64,000 nt of DNA from Paradesertivirga superstes (GCF_037622515.1 NZ_JBBJCN010000005.1:248001-312000); one strand, 5' to 3'; counted from the first letter of the stretch, positions 33,601 through 42,370 are shown. Translations and numbers: made by a program. Notes: generated from the sequence alone by a model not told the origin.

Positions 33601-36236
33601 TTCGCTGTTTGCAGTTCAAAATCGGCGATCTTATTTTTCCTGTTTCTGATAGCTTTAAAAGCTACGATGGCGTTTAAACTCGAATTAAATACACCATTGA
33701 TTATATTGTTGAGATTTTCAATTGCGGAGATATCTACAAAGGTAATTATCGCCCCATCAAGCGTTTTATCCTGTTTGATATATGGAAGGATCCGCATTAA
33801 GCAACGGTTATCATTCTGAAGAATAACTTCCCTCTCAACAGTTTCTCCGGTTTTTAGAACCTGATGTATATCTTTTAACAGATTTTCATACCGGATATTG
33901 GTAGAAATATGATTGATCGGCCTGCCTGTATCGGTCTCTATAAGATTGATCATATTGACAGCAGCCGAGTTAAATTTCCTGATTCGCAAATCAGAATCAA
34001 GAAATATCTGGCCGATATCCGTACTTCTGAAAAAGTTATTTAAGTCATCATTAAGCTCTATAAGCTCTTTAATTTTGAGCTGATGTTCGGTGTTTAAAGT
34101 ATGCAGTTCTTCGTTGAGTGATTGAAGTTCCTCGTTGCTCGACTGAAGTTCTTCGTTTGCCGACAATAACTCTTCATTGCTCGATTGAAGTTCTTCGTTA
34201 GTGGTTTCCAGGCCTTCTATAGCCATTTGAAGGTTGGAGCGAGCTTCGGTCAATTCTAATTCAAGCTCAGCAACGTATTGATTTTGTTCTGCGGAAGAAA
34301 GTATATTAGAGTCTTCTTTATGATGTATCTGACTCTGGAAATGCTCGCCTAATATGATAAGAGTGTTTGGTTTACCTTCCAGAGGTTTGGGGGGAGTAAC
34401 CGATATACTGACGAAAAGGTCGGTGTCGTTCGATTTAACCCGTACACTTTTCAAAAAAATCTTTCTTTCTTCTTTCCAGCTCCTTCTTACCGCTGTGTTC
34501 AGCGCTACTGAAAGCTCCTGCGGAACCATTTTTAGAATATTGAGATTCAGCTTCTTTTCTGGTAATGACAAAAATTTGTTGTAATCGCCGGCTGTTTCCT
34601 TTATCTCAAAATTAGTATCAATATAAAAGCCCACATACCCGAAATCCTCCATCATTGAATCACTAAATTCCTGGGTAAGTGTGCTTATTTTACTTTTCTC
34701 GATTTTTGGAAAGCCAATAGCCTGCCGTGGAAAAGATTTATTCCCGTCAAAAGGCCGATAGATTTCGTGCGGCTGAGTCTTATTATTTCCGATTTTTCTG
34801 AAAATTTTCCACTTACTGTTTACTTCATAAACTGATTCTTTTATAGAAGCGATTGTTTCGCTGGGACCCAAGAACAAATAGCCTTCCATATTTAATGAGA
34901 AATGCAGGGTGGAAAGTACTTTTTGCTGTAAAACAGAATTCATGTATATCAGCATATTCCTGCAACTTACCAGATCGTTCTTTATAAAAGGCGGATCCTT
35001 TATTACATTGTGACGCGCAAATACAATCTGTTTTCTTATTCGTGGGATGATCGAGTAATTTTTACCATCTTTTATAAAATACTGGTCAAGAGTTTTCTCG
35101 TCTATATCTTTTTCTATCGTATCCGGGTAAATATTTCTTGCGGCAAATTCAATATTACTTTCATCAATATCCGTAGCAAAGATTTTTACATCTAAAGACC
35201 TTGTTGTTTTTTGCAGGTATTTATCAATAAGTATAGCAATTGAATAAGCCTCTTCACCGGTGCTGCAGGCGCAGATCCATATCTTAAAAATCGAATTGTC
35301 TCCTTTTTCTCTTACAATGCGGGGCAGAACATCTTTGTATAAACTTTCAAAAGCCGGCTGATCTCTAAAAAACTTTGTTACACCGATTAAAAAATCTTTG
35401 CTTAAGCGATTTACTTCATCCGGGTTTTTATGCAGATGGTCTGCATACTCATTTAATTTACTGAATCCCTTTTGGCCCATACGTTTGCCAATCCTGCGGA
35501 TAATGGTAGGGGACTTATAATAGTGGAAATCGTATCCGTTAGTCTTATATATCAGCGAAAATATTTCTGTTAGAAGACCGTCATCAATTTTACCTTTATT
35601 AAGAACGTGAACAGGATTTTCATGTATATGGTTGTAAATTTCCTCGGGCATCATTTCCGGGGGAAGAATAAAATCGGCATTCCCCGATGTTATGGCACTG
35701 TTAGGCATGCCATCGAATTTCGCGGTAACCGGGTCCTGAACGATGACCATTCCTCCGGATTGTTTAATCGCCTCAATTCCCCTTGTTCCGTCTGTTCCTG
35801 TGCCCGATAAAATTATTGCAATCGCTTTTTCCTTTTGATCCCCGGCAAGGGTATTTAAAAAATAATCTATCGCTGTATTCGGTGCTTTTTTCTCGATCTT
35901 TTCTGTCAGACGGAGTTTTCCGTCTTTAATAGTCATTAATTTTTTATTCGGAATGATATAAATGCACTCTTTGTGAACCTTCATGTCGTTAACAGCCTCA
36001 TATACCTTCATGTGAGTATGCTTGGATACCAGTTCAACTAATAAGCTTTTATAGTCGGGTGAAAGGTGCTGAATGACGATAAACGAAAGGCTGGAATTTT
36101 CAGGCATATTGTCGAAAAACTCATGAATAGCTTCCAAACCACCTGCTGAGGCTCCTATTGCCACAATAAAATGATCACTTTTAGCACTCACCTTTGTTTC
36201 TTCAGTGCTATTTTTCAACAGTTCTTTATCCAGCAT
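30633..36236 (-). CDS. CheB-CheR-multi-PAS hybrid histidine kinase (1867 aa)
   Basis: Order of domains: CheB methylesterase (about 24-200; IGASAGGLEAI, HLSPDYKSLL, GTGTDGTRGIEAI), CheR N-terminal and methyltransferase domains (about 210-480; WICACSTGEEAYSIAI, RNMLIYM), a coiled coil of repeated NEELQSSNEEL (about 655-745), about seven PAS domains (about 740-1630), HisKA with His1656 (SHELKTPITSMKGSL), and HATPase (NFLSNAIKYSPEA, DFGIGIP, GLGLGLFISAEIIKRHGG). No receiver is attached; the gene at 30205 probably supplies it. No membrane helix, so it is cytoplasmic. CheB/CheR here are unlikely to serve chemoreceptors, since no MCP is nearby. The signal is unknown. Confidence 0.95.
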   Translation of the reverse strand: MLDKELLKNSTEETKVSAKSDHFIVAIGASAGGLEAIHEFFDNMPENSSLSFIVIQHLSPDYKSLLVELVSKHTHMKVYEAVNDMKVHKECIYIIPNKKLMTIKDGKLRLTEKIEKKAPNTAIDYFLNTLAGDQKEKAIAIILSGTGTDGTRGIEAIKQSGGMVIVQDPVTAKFDGMPNSAITSGNADFILPPEMMPEEIYNHIHENPVHVLNKGKIDDGLLTEIFSLIYKTNGYDFHYYKSPTIIRRIGKRMGQKGFSKLNEYADHLHKNPDEVNRLSKDFLIGVTKFFRDQPAFESLYKDVLPRIVREKGDNSIFKIWICACSTGEEAYSIAILIDKYLQKTTRSLDVKIFATDIDESNIEFAARNIYPDTIEKDIDEKTLDQYFIKDGKNYSIIPRIRKQIVFARHNVIKDPPFIKNDLVSCRNMLIYMNSVLQQKVLSTLHFSLNMEGYLFLGPSETIASIKESVYEVNSKWKIFRKIGNNKTQPHEIYRPFDGNKSFPRQAIGFPKIEKSKISTLTQEFSDSMMEDFGYVGFYIDTNFEIKETAGDYNKFLSLPEKKLNLNILKMVPQELSVALNTAVRRSWKEERKIFLKSVRVKSNDTDLFVSISVTPPKPLEGKPNTLIILGEHFQSQIHHKEDSNILSSAEQNQYVAELELELTEARSNLQMAIEGLETTNEELQSSNEELLSANEELQSSNEELQSLNEELHTLNTEHQLKIKELIELNDDLNNFFRSTDIGQIFLDSDLRIRKFNSAAVNMINLIETDTGRPINHISTNIRYENLLKDIHQVLKTGETVEREVILQNDNRCLMRILPYIKQDKTLDGAIITFVDISAIENLNNIINGVFNSSLNAIVAFKAIRNRKNKIADFELQTANYSSELLFNIDGQTTGKKLSSVPLISKNGFIEKYIDVVTTGETLHTEINIIENNVEKWFEVVAVKMMDGFVATFSDITDKRLAELRLKSNYNELIQVRENLKKTNSRLEEKVKERTKELFESEERFRLVARATNDAIWDWSLVDNSIWWSESFYKIFQYEVDPEVQKRTFWDSKIHPDDRERVQESIIAAINNHEEQWHEEYRFLKADGTYSIILDRGRVLQDEFGTPYRMLGSMLDISSLKEAEQKIINSESKFRKVFESNMVGMLFTKADGLIISANDAFLDMLGYTREDLDNGKITWQNITPAGFLEKNAWAREQLNTKGVISAFENEYVRKDGKRISVLLGAASVNEQDAVAVTYVIDISDKKAAEAKEQRLQKIITNQQEEFKSIFMNAPALISIRRGSNLKIEFINKAVTDYFGRNDLQDKAIEKLDDFTIENNEADELIKEVYKTGKPYFGKAFHLKVDRRREGKSEDVWFDFVYQPVLDIDGNIDGVATFAFDVSDMIRANQEIKRNEERFRFLANAIPQKLWTALPDGSLNYFNIIFLDYTGKTVEEMTSSGWESIVHEEDKARNKEVWQRAITTGEVFEIERRLLSANGTYRWHLSRAVPQFDENGIISMWVGTSTDIDEQKNVSEALRVSEDYFRQLSDQAPFMIWKVDAKGLCNYVNQQWIQCTGLSFNDSLNLGWGQAFHPDDAKREYKKFMEAFNTRTAYHSKFRVKFVDEEYHWVLAQSNAIESDVFEGYIGSLTDITEQETAQDALKLLMQKKDEFMSIASHELKTPITSMKGSLQIAARLTRRNANIDEIHAFIEKANKQVNRLTGLVDDLLDVTKITAGRLEFHPSEFAIGEAIQDCLDQIENNIIGHKIIVEGDKSIKVKADMHRLEQVITNFLSNAIKYSPEADEVVLSISKEHKMLKVSVTDFGIGIPSDKKNFVFDRFFRVQESSAKFSGLGLGLFISAEIIKRHGGKVGVISEENKGSTFWFSLPL

Positions 36237-36744
36237 TTCGGAATATTTTTTTAATTAAATATTTTGAACAACATTCAAAAATGAAGCTCCGGACATCTTC
36301 TGAAATATACGAATCGTCTTTATGCCATGGAAGGGGCTTTTGGATTACCCTCTCAAGGACTGGGTGAGAATGTTTGGGTTTCGTTTTTACTAATTCTGAT
36401 AACATAAAATAAATAAGATTGCCTCACAAATTGGGCCTGAAATACTCCAATGAAATGAGAGGGAAAATTAATCAGATCCTGTAAACCAAAGAAATATGTC
36501 ACCAATTGACTGAACAAATTCTTTACTTGATGATTCCTTCTGACTCCAGGCGTCTGCCCAATTTACATGGGGTTATACGTTGTGGCGTTTAATAACTGCA
36601 GTTTTCTTAACCTGATTTTCATTAATGATTTTAAAATTGGAACTTTGCCAGGCCACTCTTTTGTAAATATTTGTCCCATAACATACCGGTATTATTTCCG
36701 TGAAATAACAAAAATCGTGTAGGTCTTGTTTGTGTTGCTGAATA
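36237..36744. other. Non-coding gap, nothing recognised
   Basis: About 500 bases upstream of the giant kinase gene and downstream of the DUF4112 gene. Small open frames here lack any start context or composition of a gene. It should contain the kinase promoter, but I could not place a TTTG/TAnnTTTG pair. Confidence 0.4.
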
Positions 36745-36769
36745 AAAACAGATTAAGTCTGTTTTATTT
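36745..36769 (-). terminator. Terminator of the CvpA-CAP/DUF4112 operon
   Basis: Perfect 8-bp stem AAAACAGA / TCTGTTTT with a 5-base loop. On the minus strand the stem runs into TTTTTATT. Lies 38 bases past the DUF4112 stop. Confidence 0.6.
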
Positions 36770-36806
36770 CCAATTTCAATATATAGTAGAAATAATATTT
36801 TGTTTT

Positions 36807-37292
36807 TCAAAACCAGCCGATCATCCAGGCTAAAAGCTTCCAGATCAGGAACAAGAATAAAATAAAAAGAACGGCTAAAACTACAATGGTAGTGACCCAA
36901 ACACTTTTGCCGCTACCCCGATGCTTTCCTTCTTCATAATGCTCTTTTAAGAGCCGGATATTTTTTGAATTCGCTTTGTAAAAAAAATCGAATATCTGTC
37001 CTAAAATGGGGATAGCGCCAATTGTTGCATCAAGTATTGCATTTATAGACATTAATGCAATTATTTTACCGCTGGCCCCGTTTCTTGCCATGGTTAATAT
37101 TAAAGCTGATGATAAAACAAAGCCTGACAAATCCCCGGCAATTGGTATCAGGTTCAGAATAGGGTCTAAACCGAATCTGAAGGTTGTTCCGGGGATTCGA
37201 AAGCGTTCATCTAATAAATACGCGATTCGTTCAACCCATTTTAATTTCCCGCTAAGTTTTACTTCTGCGGGTGTGTTTCTGTTTACTGTCAT
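36807..37292 (-). CDS. DUF4112 family membrane protein
   Basis: 161 residues. Matches DUF4112: WVERIAYLLDERFRIPGTTFRFGLDPILNLIPIAGDL, then membrane helices and ILDATIGAIPILGQIFDFFYKANSKNIRLL, and a C-terminal helix (VTTIVVLAVLFILFLFLIW). The family has no established function. Its ATG overlaps the stop of the CvpA-CAP gene by one base (TAATG), so the two are translationally coupled. Confidence 0.88.
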   Translation of the reverse strand: MTVNRNTPAEVKLSGKLKWVERIAYLLDERFRIPGTTFRFGLDPILNLIPIAGDLSGFVLSSALILTMARNGASGKIIALMSINAILDATIGAIPILGQIFDFFYKANSKNIRLLKEHYEEGKHRGSGKSVWVTTIVVLAVLFILFLFLIWKLLAWMIGWF

Positions 37293-38245
37293 TAATTTCT
37301 GAAGTTTTGTGTTACCATAAGTCCGTGAATACCACCATCAAGTATGCCAATTCCTAGTCGTCCGAAAGATTTATGCAAAATATTAGCCTTATGGCCGGGA
37401 GAGTTCATTAATCCGGAATGGGCCATTTTGAGCGTTTGTGCCAGGGCGAGATTTTCGCCCGCGGTTAAAAATCTGATATTTGCTTCCCGTATTCTGTCAA
37501 GTGGAGTTGCGCCTTCGGGACTTATATGCGAAAAATATCCTCTTGCAAACATGTCGTTGGAATGCCTGCGGGCAACTTTCGCAATTTCCGGGTCTGCATT
37601 TAGCGGAGGCAGTCCTGCTTTTAAACGTTCCTGGTTTACCATGATAAGCATTTTAGTTTCGAGATCGGTTCTTGGTTTGGGGTTTTTAACCCTGAAACCC
37701 AACTGTATAAATTTTTCGGAACCCGGTGGTATGGTGATTTTAGTGATGGATCGGCTCACGTTATTTAATACAGGCGAAAATGCAGCTTCCGCTTTTTCTA
37801 CCGATGACGATAATCCTGAAGCTATTTTACTTTCCCGGGCTTCCTGCGTCAGTTTTTCGGAAACAGGTAACAGCAATATTAATGCGGCCGATAAGGCGGC
37901 GTAAATAACACCGCTCAGTAATCCTGGTATCATACCGGATACTCTATTTAATTTATTTGTATGCAGATCGGGAGTTATAGAAACCAAAAACCATTCGGAG
38001 AGATATGACAGAGCAAAGCGGATCGCAAACAGGGTGAGTAAAAATGTAAGCCCTAAAGCCCAAAATCCTGAGGCTATTCTTTGTGTATCTAAAAATGAAA
38101 CAATGTAAGGATATACAAAAAACGTAAGCAGCAAACTACCTAACCAGCAGATGAGTTCGACCATACCAAGGATAAAGCCCTTCTGAATGCCGCTTCGAAT
38201 TGATAAAGCAATTATAATTAGCAGAAGAAGGTCTATATAATTCAT
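37292..38245 (-). CDS. CvpA-CAP fusion protein
   Basis: 317 residues. The N-terminus (about 1-160) is a CvpA-like membrane domain of four helices (MNYIDLLLLIIIALSIRSGI, GFILGMVELICWLGSLL). The C-terminus (about 195-317) is a CAP/SCP domain with its motifs HSNDMFARGYFSHISPEG, AGENLA and HSGLMNSPGHKANIL, placed outside the membrane. CvpA relates to colicin V production and envelope integrity. CAP domains of this YkwD type occur in many bacteria with poorly known roles. The joined form suggests an envelope-localised function. First gene of a two-gene operon with DUF4112. Confidence 0.88.
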   Translation of the reverse strand: MNYIDLLLLIIIALSIRSGIQKGFILGMVELICWLGSLLLTFFVYPYIVSFLDTQRIASGFWALGLTFLLTLFAIRFALSYLSEWFLVSITPDLHTNKLNRVSGMIPGLLSGVIYAALSAALILLLPVSEKLTQEARESKIASGLSSSVEKAEAAFSPVLNNVSRSITKITIPPGSEKFIQLGFRVKNPKPRTDLETKMLIMVNQERLKAGLPPLNADPEIAKVARRHSNDMFARGYFSHISPEGATPLDRIREANIRFLTAGENLALAQTLKMAHSGLMNSPGHKANILHKSFGRLGIGILDGGIHGLMVTQNFRN

Positions 38246-38462
38246 TGAATGTTCAACTATTTTCTATTGAACAAATACCTTATCTCCTGGTTCTGAATAA
38301 AACCATCGAAGGAGTTTATTGAATGATTAAGAGACTTTTAAAAAATTATAAAAGGTCTTTTTTGGTGGGTTTGTCGCAAGGTTTTGGCTGTAATATTAAA
38401 AAAATGATATTTTTTCCAAAAAAAACTTGCGCAATTAGCAAAATGGTTTTATATTTACATCA

Positions 38463-38521
38463 GGTTTATAATTGGTTAGTTAAAGGTCTCCATTCTCCCC
38501 GTTTGGAGGCCTTCTTTTTTT
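38463..38521 (+). ncRNA. Candidate small RNA with intrinsic terminator
   Basis: A promoter-like TTG (38427-38429), a 20-base spacer and TATATTTA (38450-38457) precede a short stretch ending in a hairpin (GGTCTCCA / TGGAGGCC, 38485-38511, one G-T pair) and a T-run to 38521. No credible coding gene lies upstream on this strand, so the terminator would end a ~60-base RNA. The -7 box misses the final G of TAnnTTTG. The hairpin might instead be an attenuator or help end the minus-strand thioesterase gene. Confidence 0.35.
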
Positions 38522-38530
38522 CAAACCGAT

Positions 38531-39103
38531 TTATAGAGTAACAGAAGCCTTTTCAGGAATCGCTATAACGCATCGCTCATCTTTCAGGATTTTAATATAT
38601 TCTTGTATTTCGAAGGTTTTTTTAAAGGTGGATTCTTCCTTTTTAAAAGCTTTCTTCAATTCCTTTCTATGTAGAGCCTCGTAAAACCTTCGGGTCTCAA
38701 TCGCATTTTGCAGAATAAGACCCGGTACCTGCATCGGTTTATTCGAATCATCTATAGCTACCATAGTAATATAGCTTGTATTGGTATGCTTTACTGCGTG
38801 GCTTTTTACGTTTTCTGAGATAACTTTAATTCCAATTACCAGGGATGAATTACCAACATAATTTACCGAAGCCAGTAAAGAGACCAGTTCACCAACTTCT
38901 ACCGGAGCAAGAAAATCGACCGTGTCCACAGATGCAGTAACGCAGTATGTATCAGCATGTTTAGCTGCACATACATAAGCTATTTTATCCATTAATGATA
39001 AGATTACTCCTCCATGAATTTTGCCTCCAAAGTTTGAATAAGAAGGGATCATAAGCTCTGTAAGTATTGTCTCCGAATAGGATACTTTTTTGTAACCGTC
39101 CAT
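38531..39103 (-). CDS. Acyl-CoA thioesterase (hotdog, YciA/ACOT type)
   Basis: 190 residues. Residues 1-130 form a hotdog fold of the YciA/BFIT type: SNFGGKIHGGVILSLMDKIAYVCAAKHA with the characteristic GG-x-ILSLMD turn, then CVTASVDTVDFLAPVEVGELV and HTNTSYITMVAIDD. The remaining ~60 residues are a charged helix. It hydrolyses acyl-CoA thioesters in the cytoplasm; the chain length is not apparent. Has its own well-matched promoter at 39135-39166. Confidence 0.9.
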   Translation of the reverse strand: MDGYKKVSYSETILTELMIPSYSNFGGKIHGGVILSLMDKIAYVCAAKHADTYCVTASVDTVDFLAPVEVGELVSLLASVNYVGNSSLVIGIKVISENVKSHAVKHTNTSYITMVAIDDSNKPMQVPGLILQNAIETRRFYEALHRKELKKAFKKEESTFKKTFEIQEYIKILKDERCVIAIPEKASVTL

Positions 39104-39134
39104 GGTGTTTTGATTTTTTATAATTCTTTAATTA

Positions 39135-39166
39135 CAAAATTACCATTAATGATTAAAACATTTCAA
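39135..39166 (-). promoter_or_regulatory. Promoter of the thioesterase gene
   Basis: Minus strand: TTG (39164-39166), 21-base spacer, TAATTTTG (39135-39142). This fits the Bacteroidota consensus and predicts a leader of about 25 bases. Confidence 0.6.
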
Positions 39167-39313
39167 TAGAGGGCAAACTATGCTGTTTTTATGGTTTGAT
39201 TTCGCTGGAACCAATAAAAAAAAGAAGAAATGGAAAACTACCAAGGAAAAAATGAGTTGTTGATTTAGCAAGTTCAAAAAGCTTGATTATTTACCTATTT
39301 AAAAAATCTAATT

Positions 39314-39847
39314 ATGGAAAACGTATCAAATACTGATCAGCGAATGCTGACCGGGATGTTTAAAGACAGAGAGAGTGCCGAGCAGGCATACAATTCGTTA
39401 ACGTCTAGAGGTTATAGCCAGGATGATGTAAACCTGATGATGTCTGATGAAACCAGAAAGAGACACTTTGCAAAAAGTGATGAGGACACCGATTTAGGGA
39501 ACAAGGCACTCGAAGGAGCAGGTACTGGTTCCGCCATCGGCGGAACTGCAGGAGCAATAATAGGTGCTATTGCGGCTATCGGAACTGCTGTAGCAATTCC
39601 AGGGTTAGGATTAGTAGTAGCAGGGCCACTTGCGGCAGGATTGGCAGGCGCAGGCGCGGGCGGATTAACCGGCGGTATTGTCGGAGCATTGATAGGCTCT
39701 GGAATTCCGGAAGACCGTGCAAAGCATTACGAATCAGGTATTAAAGAAGGCGGTATTGTTATGGGTGTGAAGCCCCGTACTGACGAAGACGCTGAATATC
39801 TTGAGAATGAATGGAAAAACAATAGAGGAGAACATATTTATCGTTAG
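39314..39847 (+). CDS. General-stress-type glycine-zipper protein (17M/YflT-like)
   Basis: 177 residues. The N-terminus (TGMFKDRESAEQAYNSLTSRGYSQDDVNLMMSD) is the alpha/beta module of general stress protein 17M/YflT. The middle is a long glycine-zipper (GSAIGGTAGAIIGAIAAIG, GPLAAGLAGAGAGG) of two helices that can insert in or bind membranes. The end (GIKEGGIVMGVKPRTDEDAEYLENEW) repeats the first module's style. Likely stress-induced; its placement before the trehalose cluster fits an osmotic or desiccation role, though it has its own terminator. Confidence 0.8.
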   Translation: MENVSNTDQRMLTGMFKDRESAEQAYNSLTSRGYSQDDVNLMMSDETRKRHFAKSDEDTDLGNKALEGAGTGSAIGGTAGAIIGAIAAIGTAVAIPGLGLVVAGPLAAGLAGAGAGGLTGGIVGALIGSGIPEDRAKHYESGIKEGGIVMGVKPRTDEDAEYLENEWKNNRGEHIYR

Positions 39848-39864
39848 TTTTTAATAATTCATTT

Positions 39865-39897
39865 AAAGTCCGCCGGAATTTTCCGGCGGACTTTTTT
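39865..39897 (+). terminator. Intrinsic terminator
   Basis: A 14-bp stem, AAAGTCCGCCGGAA / TTCCGGCGGACTTT, with a tight loop and TTTTTT, 18 bases after the stress-protein gene. Symmetric, so it also blocks the opposite strand. Confidence 0.9.
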
Positions 39898-39979
39898 GTT
39901 TTTGAATCATGCTATGTCTGAAGCATACGCTCAATTTCAATTTCTTTAAACATATTATTTGCATTAGAGTTATCTAGCA

Positions 39980-40165
39980 ATGGAATGGATTTTAATAAAA
40001 ACCAAATTGCCTGAACAGGGAAAAGATGTACTTCTTTTTGATGGCGGACAAATCTACTTTGGTTATTACAGTGAGATATCCGGAAAATTCATTCTGGGTA
40101 ATGATAAAGTGGAAGTAAATGACTTTACGCACTGGATGCCATTACCTTCCTTTCCGGGGAAATAA
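39980..40165 (+). CDS. Small DUF551-like protein (61 aa)
   Basis: The ends match DUF551: MEWILIKTKLPEQGKDVLLF at the start and FTHWMPLPSFPGK at the end, with a strand GQIYFGYYSEISGKFILGN between. DUF551 proteins occur widely, often in phages or as small cytoplasmic proteins, and have no known role. It lies 48 bases before glgX and may share its transcript. Confidence 0.65.
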   Translation: MEWILIKTKLPEQGKDVLLFDGGQIYFGYYSEISGKFILGNDKVEVNDFTHWMPLPSFPGK

Positions 40166-40213
40166 AAACTTTATTAACAAATTTAAACACTTTACTGCTA
40201 TTCGATAATTGAA

Positions 40214-42370
40214 ATGACAGACAATAATATAGTTGTTTATCCCGGTGAGCCCTATCCTTTAGGAGCTACGTGGGACGGCAAAGGGGTTAACTTTGCTCTG
40301 TTTGCTGATAATGCAACCAAGGTAGAGCTTTGTCTATTTCATTCGGCCGAGGATGAAATAGAATATGCCAAAGTAAAACTGATAGAACGCTCCCATCATA
40401 TCTGGCATGCTTACCTGCCGGATGCAAAGCCGGGACATTTTTATGGATACCGTGTACATGGGCCATTTGACCCGGAGAACGGGCACCGTTTTAATCCGAA
40501 TAAGCTGCTTATAGACCCCTACGCCAAAGCAATAGCTGGTATTATTACATGGCACGACGCATTATTCGGGTACGAAATGGGACATCCTGACGGAGATTTG
40601 AGTTTTAGCGAAACAGACAGCGCCCCCTTTATTCCCAAATGTGTGGTAATTAACCCTGTGTTTGACTGGATGGGTGTCACAGCTCCCAAAATTCCTTATC
40701 ATAAAACTATTATATACGAAACACATGTTAAGGGCTTTACTCAAATGCATCCCGATATACCCGAAGAGTTGCGGGGTACTTATGCGGGGCTTGCACACCC
40801 GGTTACTATTAAGTATTTAAAAGATCTTGGAATTACATCAATTGAACTTATGCCTGTTCACCAGTTTGTGAGCGACAGGTTTCTGGAAGAGAAAGGCTTA
40901 CATAATTACTGGGGATACAACACTATCGGTTTTTTTGCCCCCGATGCCCGCTATTCATCCAAAGGCTTTCTGGGAGAGCAGGTAAATGAGTTTAAAAATA
41001 TGGTAAAGGAGTTTCATCAGGCAGGGATTGAAGTTATTCTTGATGTGGTGTACAATCATACTGCCGAAGGCAATGAAAAGGGGCCCACCCTTTCTTTTAA
41101 AGGAGTAGATAACAGTTCCTATTATCGTTTAATGGACGACAACAGGCGTTATTATAAAGATTATACTGGTACCGGGAATACCCTGAATGCCAATTTGCCC
41201 AATGTATTAAGGCTTATGATGGACAGTCTTCGGTACTGGATCATAGATATGCATATTGATGGATTTCGTTTCGACCTGGCGGCGACCCTTGCCCGCGAGC
41301 TTCATGAAGTGGATAAATTGAGCGCTTTTTTCGATATTATACATCAGGACCCGCTGATCTCGCAGGTTAAATTAATTGCAGAGCCATGGGATGTCGGAGA
41401 AGGAGGATACCAGGTAGGAAAATTTCCTCCGGGATGGGCAGAGTGGAATGGCAAGTACCGTGATTGCATTCGCGATTATTGGCGCGGGGCAGATAGTATG
41501 CTGGGCGAATTTGCCGAGCGCTTTACCGGAAGCCCTGATCTATACCAGGATGATTACCGCCGGCCTACTGCGAGTATAAATTTTGTAACATCTCATGACG
41601 GATTTACCTTAAATGATTTAGTTTCTTATAACGAAAAGCATAATGAAGCCAACGGAGAAGGAAACAATGATGGTGACAATCATAACCGGTCATGGAACTG
41701 CGGAGAAGAAGGGCAGACTGAAAATCCGGAAGTACTGGCTCTGCGCAGTAAACAAAAAAGAAATTTTTTGGCGACTTTATTTCTTTCTCAGGGTGTGCCA
41801 ATGCTGGTTGCCGGCGACGAATTTGGCCGTACGCAGAATGGGAACAATAATGCTTACTGCCAGGATAATGAAATCTCATGGGTAAACTGGGCTGAAGCGG
41901 ATAACGAGCTTCAGGAATTTACAAAAAAGCTAATCCATATAAATAAAAATCATCCGACGTTTTGCAGAAGAAGATGGTTTAAAGGGCGTCCCATAAAGGG
42001 TGTCGGAGTTGAGGATATCGTTTGGTTTCAGCCTCACGGTGAAGAAATGTCGGAGGAGAACTGGAATCACGATTTTGCGAAATCTCTTGCTATATATCTT
42101 AACGGTAGAGGACTTTTTGCTGTTGGGTCTAAAGGGGAGTCAATAATAGACGATAGTTTTTATGTGATTTTTAATGCTCACCACGAACCTCTTGACTTTA
42201 AACTTCCTTCGCAGATATATGCCAGAGACTGGATAAAGATAATAGACACAAGCAGCAGCTTCTGCGAAGAACTATCGTTTGTAGCTGAAGATGTTATTAA
42301 AGTGGATGGTCGTTCTGTTGTGCTCCTGCAACATAAAATTCTTAAAAATGATCAGAGCAAAGATCTGTAA
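40214..42370 (+). CDS. glgX: Glycogen debranching enzyme (isoamylase type)
   Basis: 718 residues, GH13 subfamily 11 with an N-terminal CBM48 (YPLGATWDGKGVNFALFADNA). Catalytic motifs: DGFRFDLAATLARE (nucleophile Asp), LIAEPWDVGEGGYQVG (acid/base Glu) and NFVTSHDGFTLNDLV. The YETHVKGFTQMHPDIP region is typical of GlgX/TreX. It hydrolyses alpha-1,6 branches of glycogen or limit dextrins in the cytoplasm, giving linear maltodextrins for the next enzymes. Its last 23 bases overlap treZ, indicating coupled translation. Heads the trehalose operon. Confidence 0.95.
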   Translation: MTDNNIVVYPGEPYPLGATWDGKGVNFALFADNATKVELCLFHSAEDEIEYAKVKLIERSHHIWHAYLPDAKPGHFYGYRVHGPFDPENGHRFNPNKLLIDPYAKAIAGIITWHDALFGYEMGHPDGDLSFSETDSAPFIPKCVVINPVFDWMGVTAPKIPYHKTIIYETHVKGFTQMHPDIPEELRGTYAGLAHPVTIKYLKDLGITSIELMPVHQFVSDRFLEEKGLHNYWGYNTIGFFAPDARYSSKGFLGEQVNEFKNMVKEFHQAGIEVILDVVYNHTAEGNEKGPTLSFKGVDNSSYYRLMDDNRRYYKDYTGTGNTLNANLPNVLRLMMDSLRYWIIDMHIDGFRFDLAATLARELHEVDKLSAFFDIIHQDPLISQVKLIAEPWDVGEGGYQVGKFPPGWAEWNGKYRDCIRDYWRGADSMLGEFAERFTGSPDLYQDDYRRPTASINFVTSHDGFTLNDLVSYNEKHNEANGEGNNDGDNHNRSWNCGEEGQTENPEVLALRSKQKRNFLATLFLSQGVPMLVAGDEFGRTQNGNNNAYCQDNEISWVNWAEADNELQEFTKKLIHINKNHPTFCRRRWFKGRPIKGVGVEDIVWFQPHGEEMSEENWNHDFAKSLAIYLNGRGLFAVGSKGESIIDDSFYVIFNAHHEPLDFKLPSQIYARDWIKIIDTSSSFCEELSFVAEDVIKVDGRSVVLLQHKILKNDQSKDL

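Noticed and set aside
36631..36900. 89-codon minus-strand frame past DUF4112
   Set aside because: Overlaps the end of the DUF4112 gene out of frame and crosses its terminator.
38323..38541. 72-codon plus-strand frame
   Set aside because: Runs through A/T homopolymers, the promoter-like pair and the terminator of the candidate small RNA; low-complexity composition.
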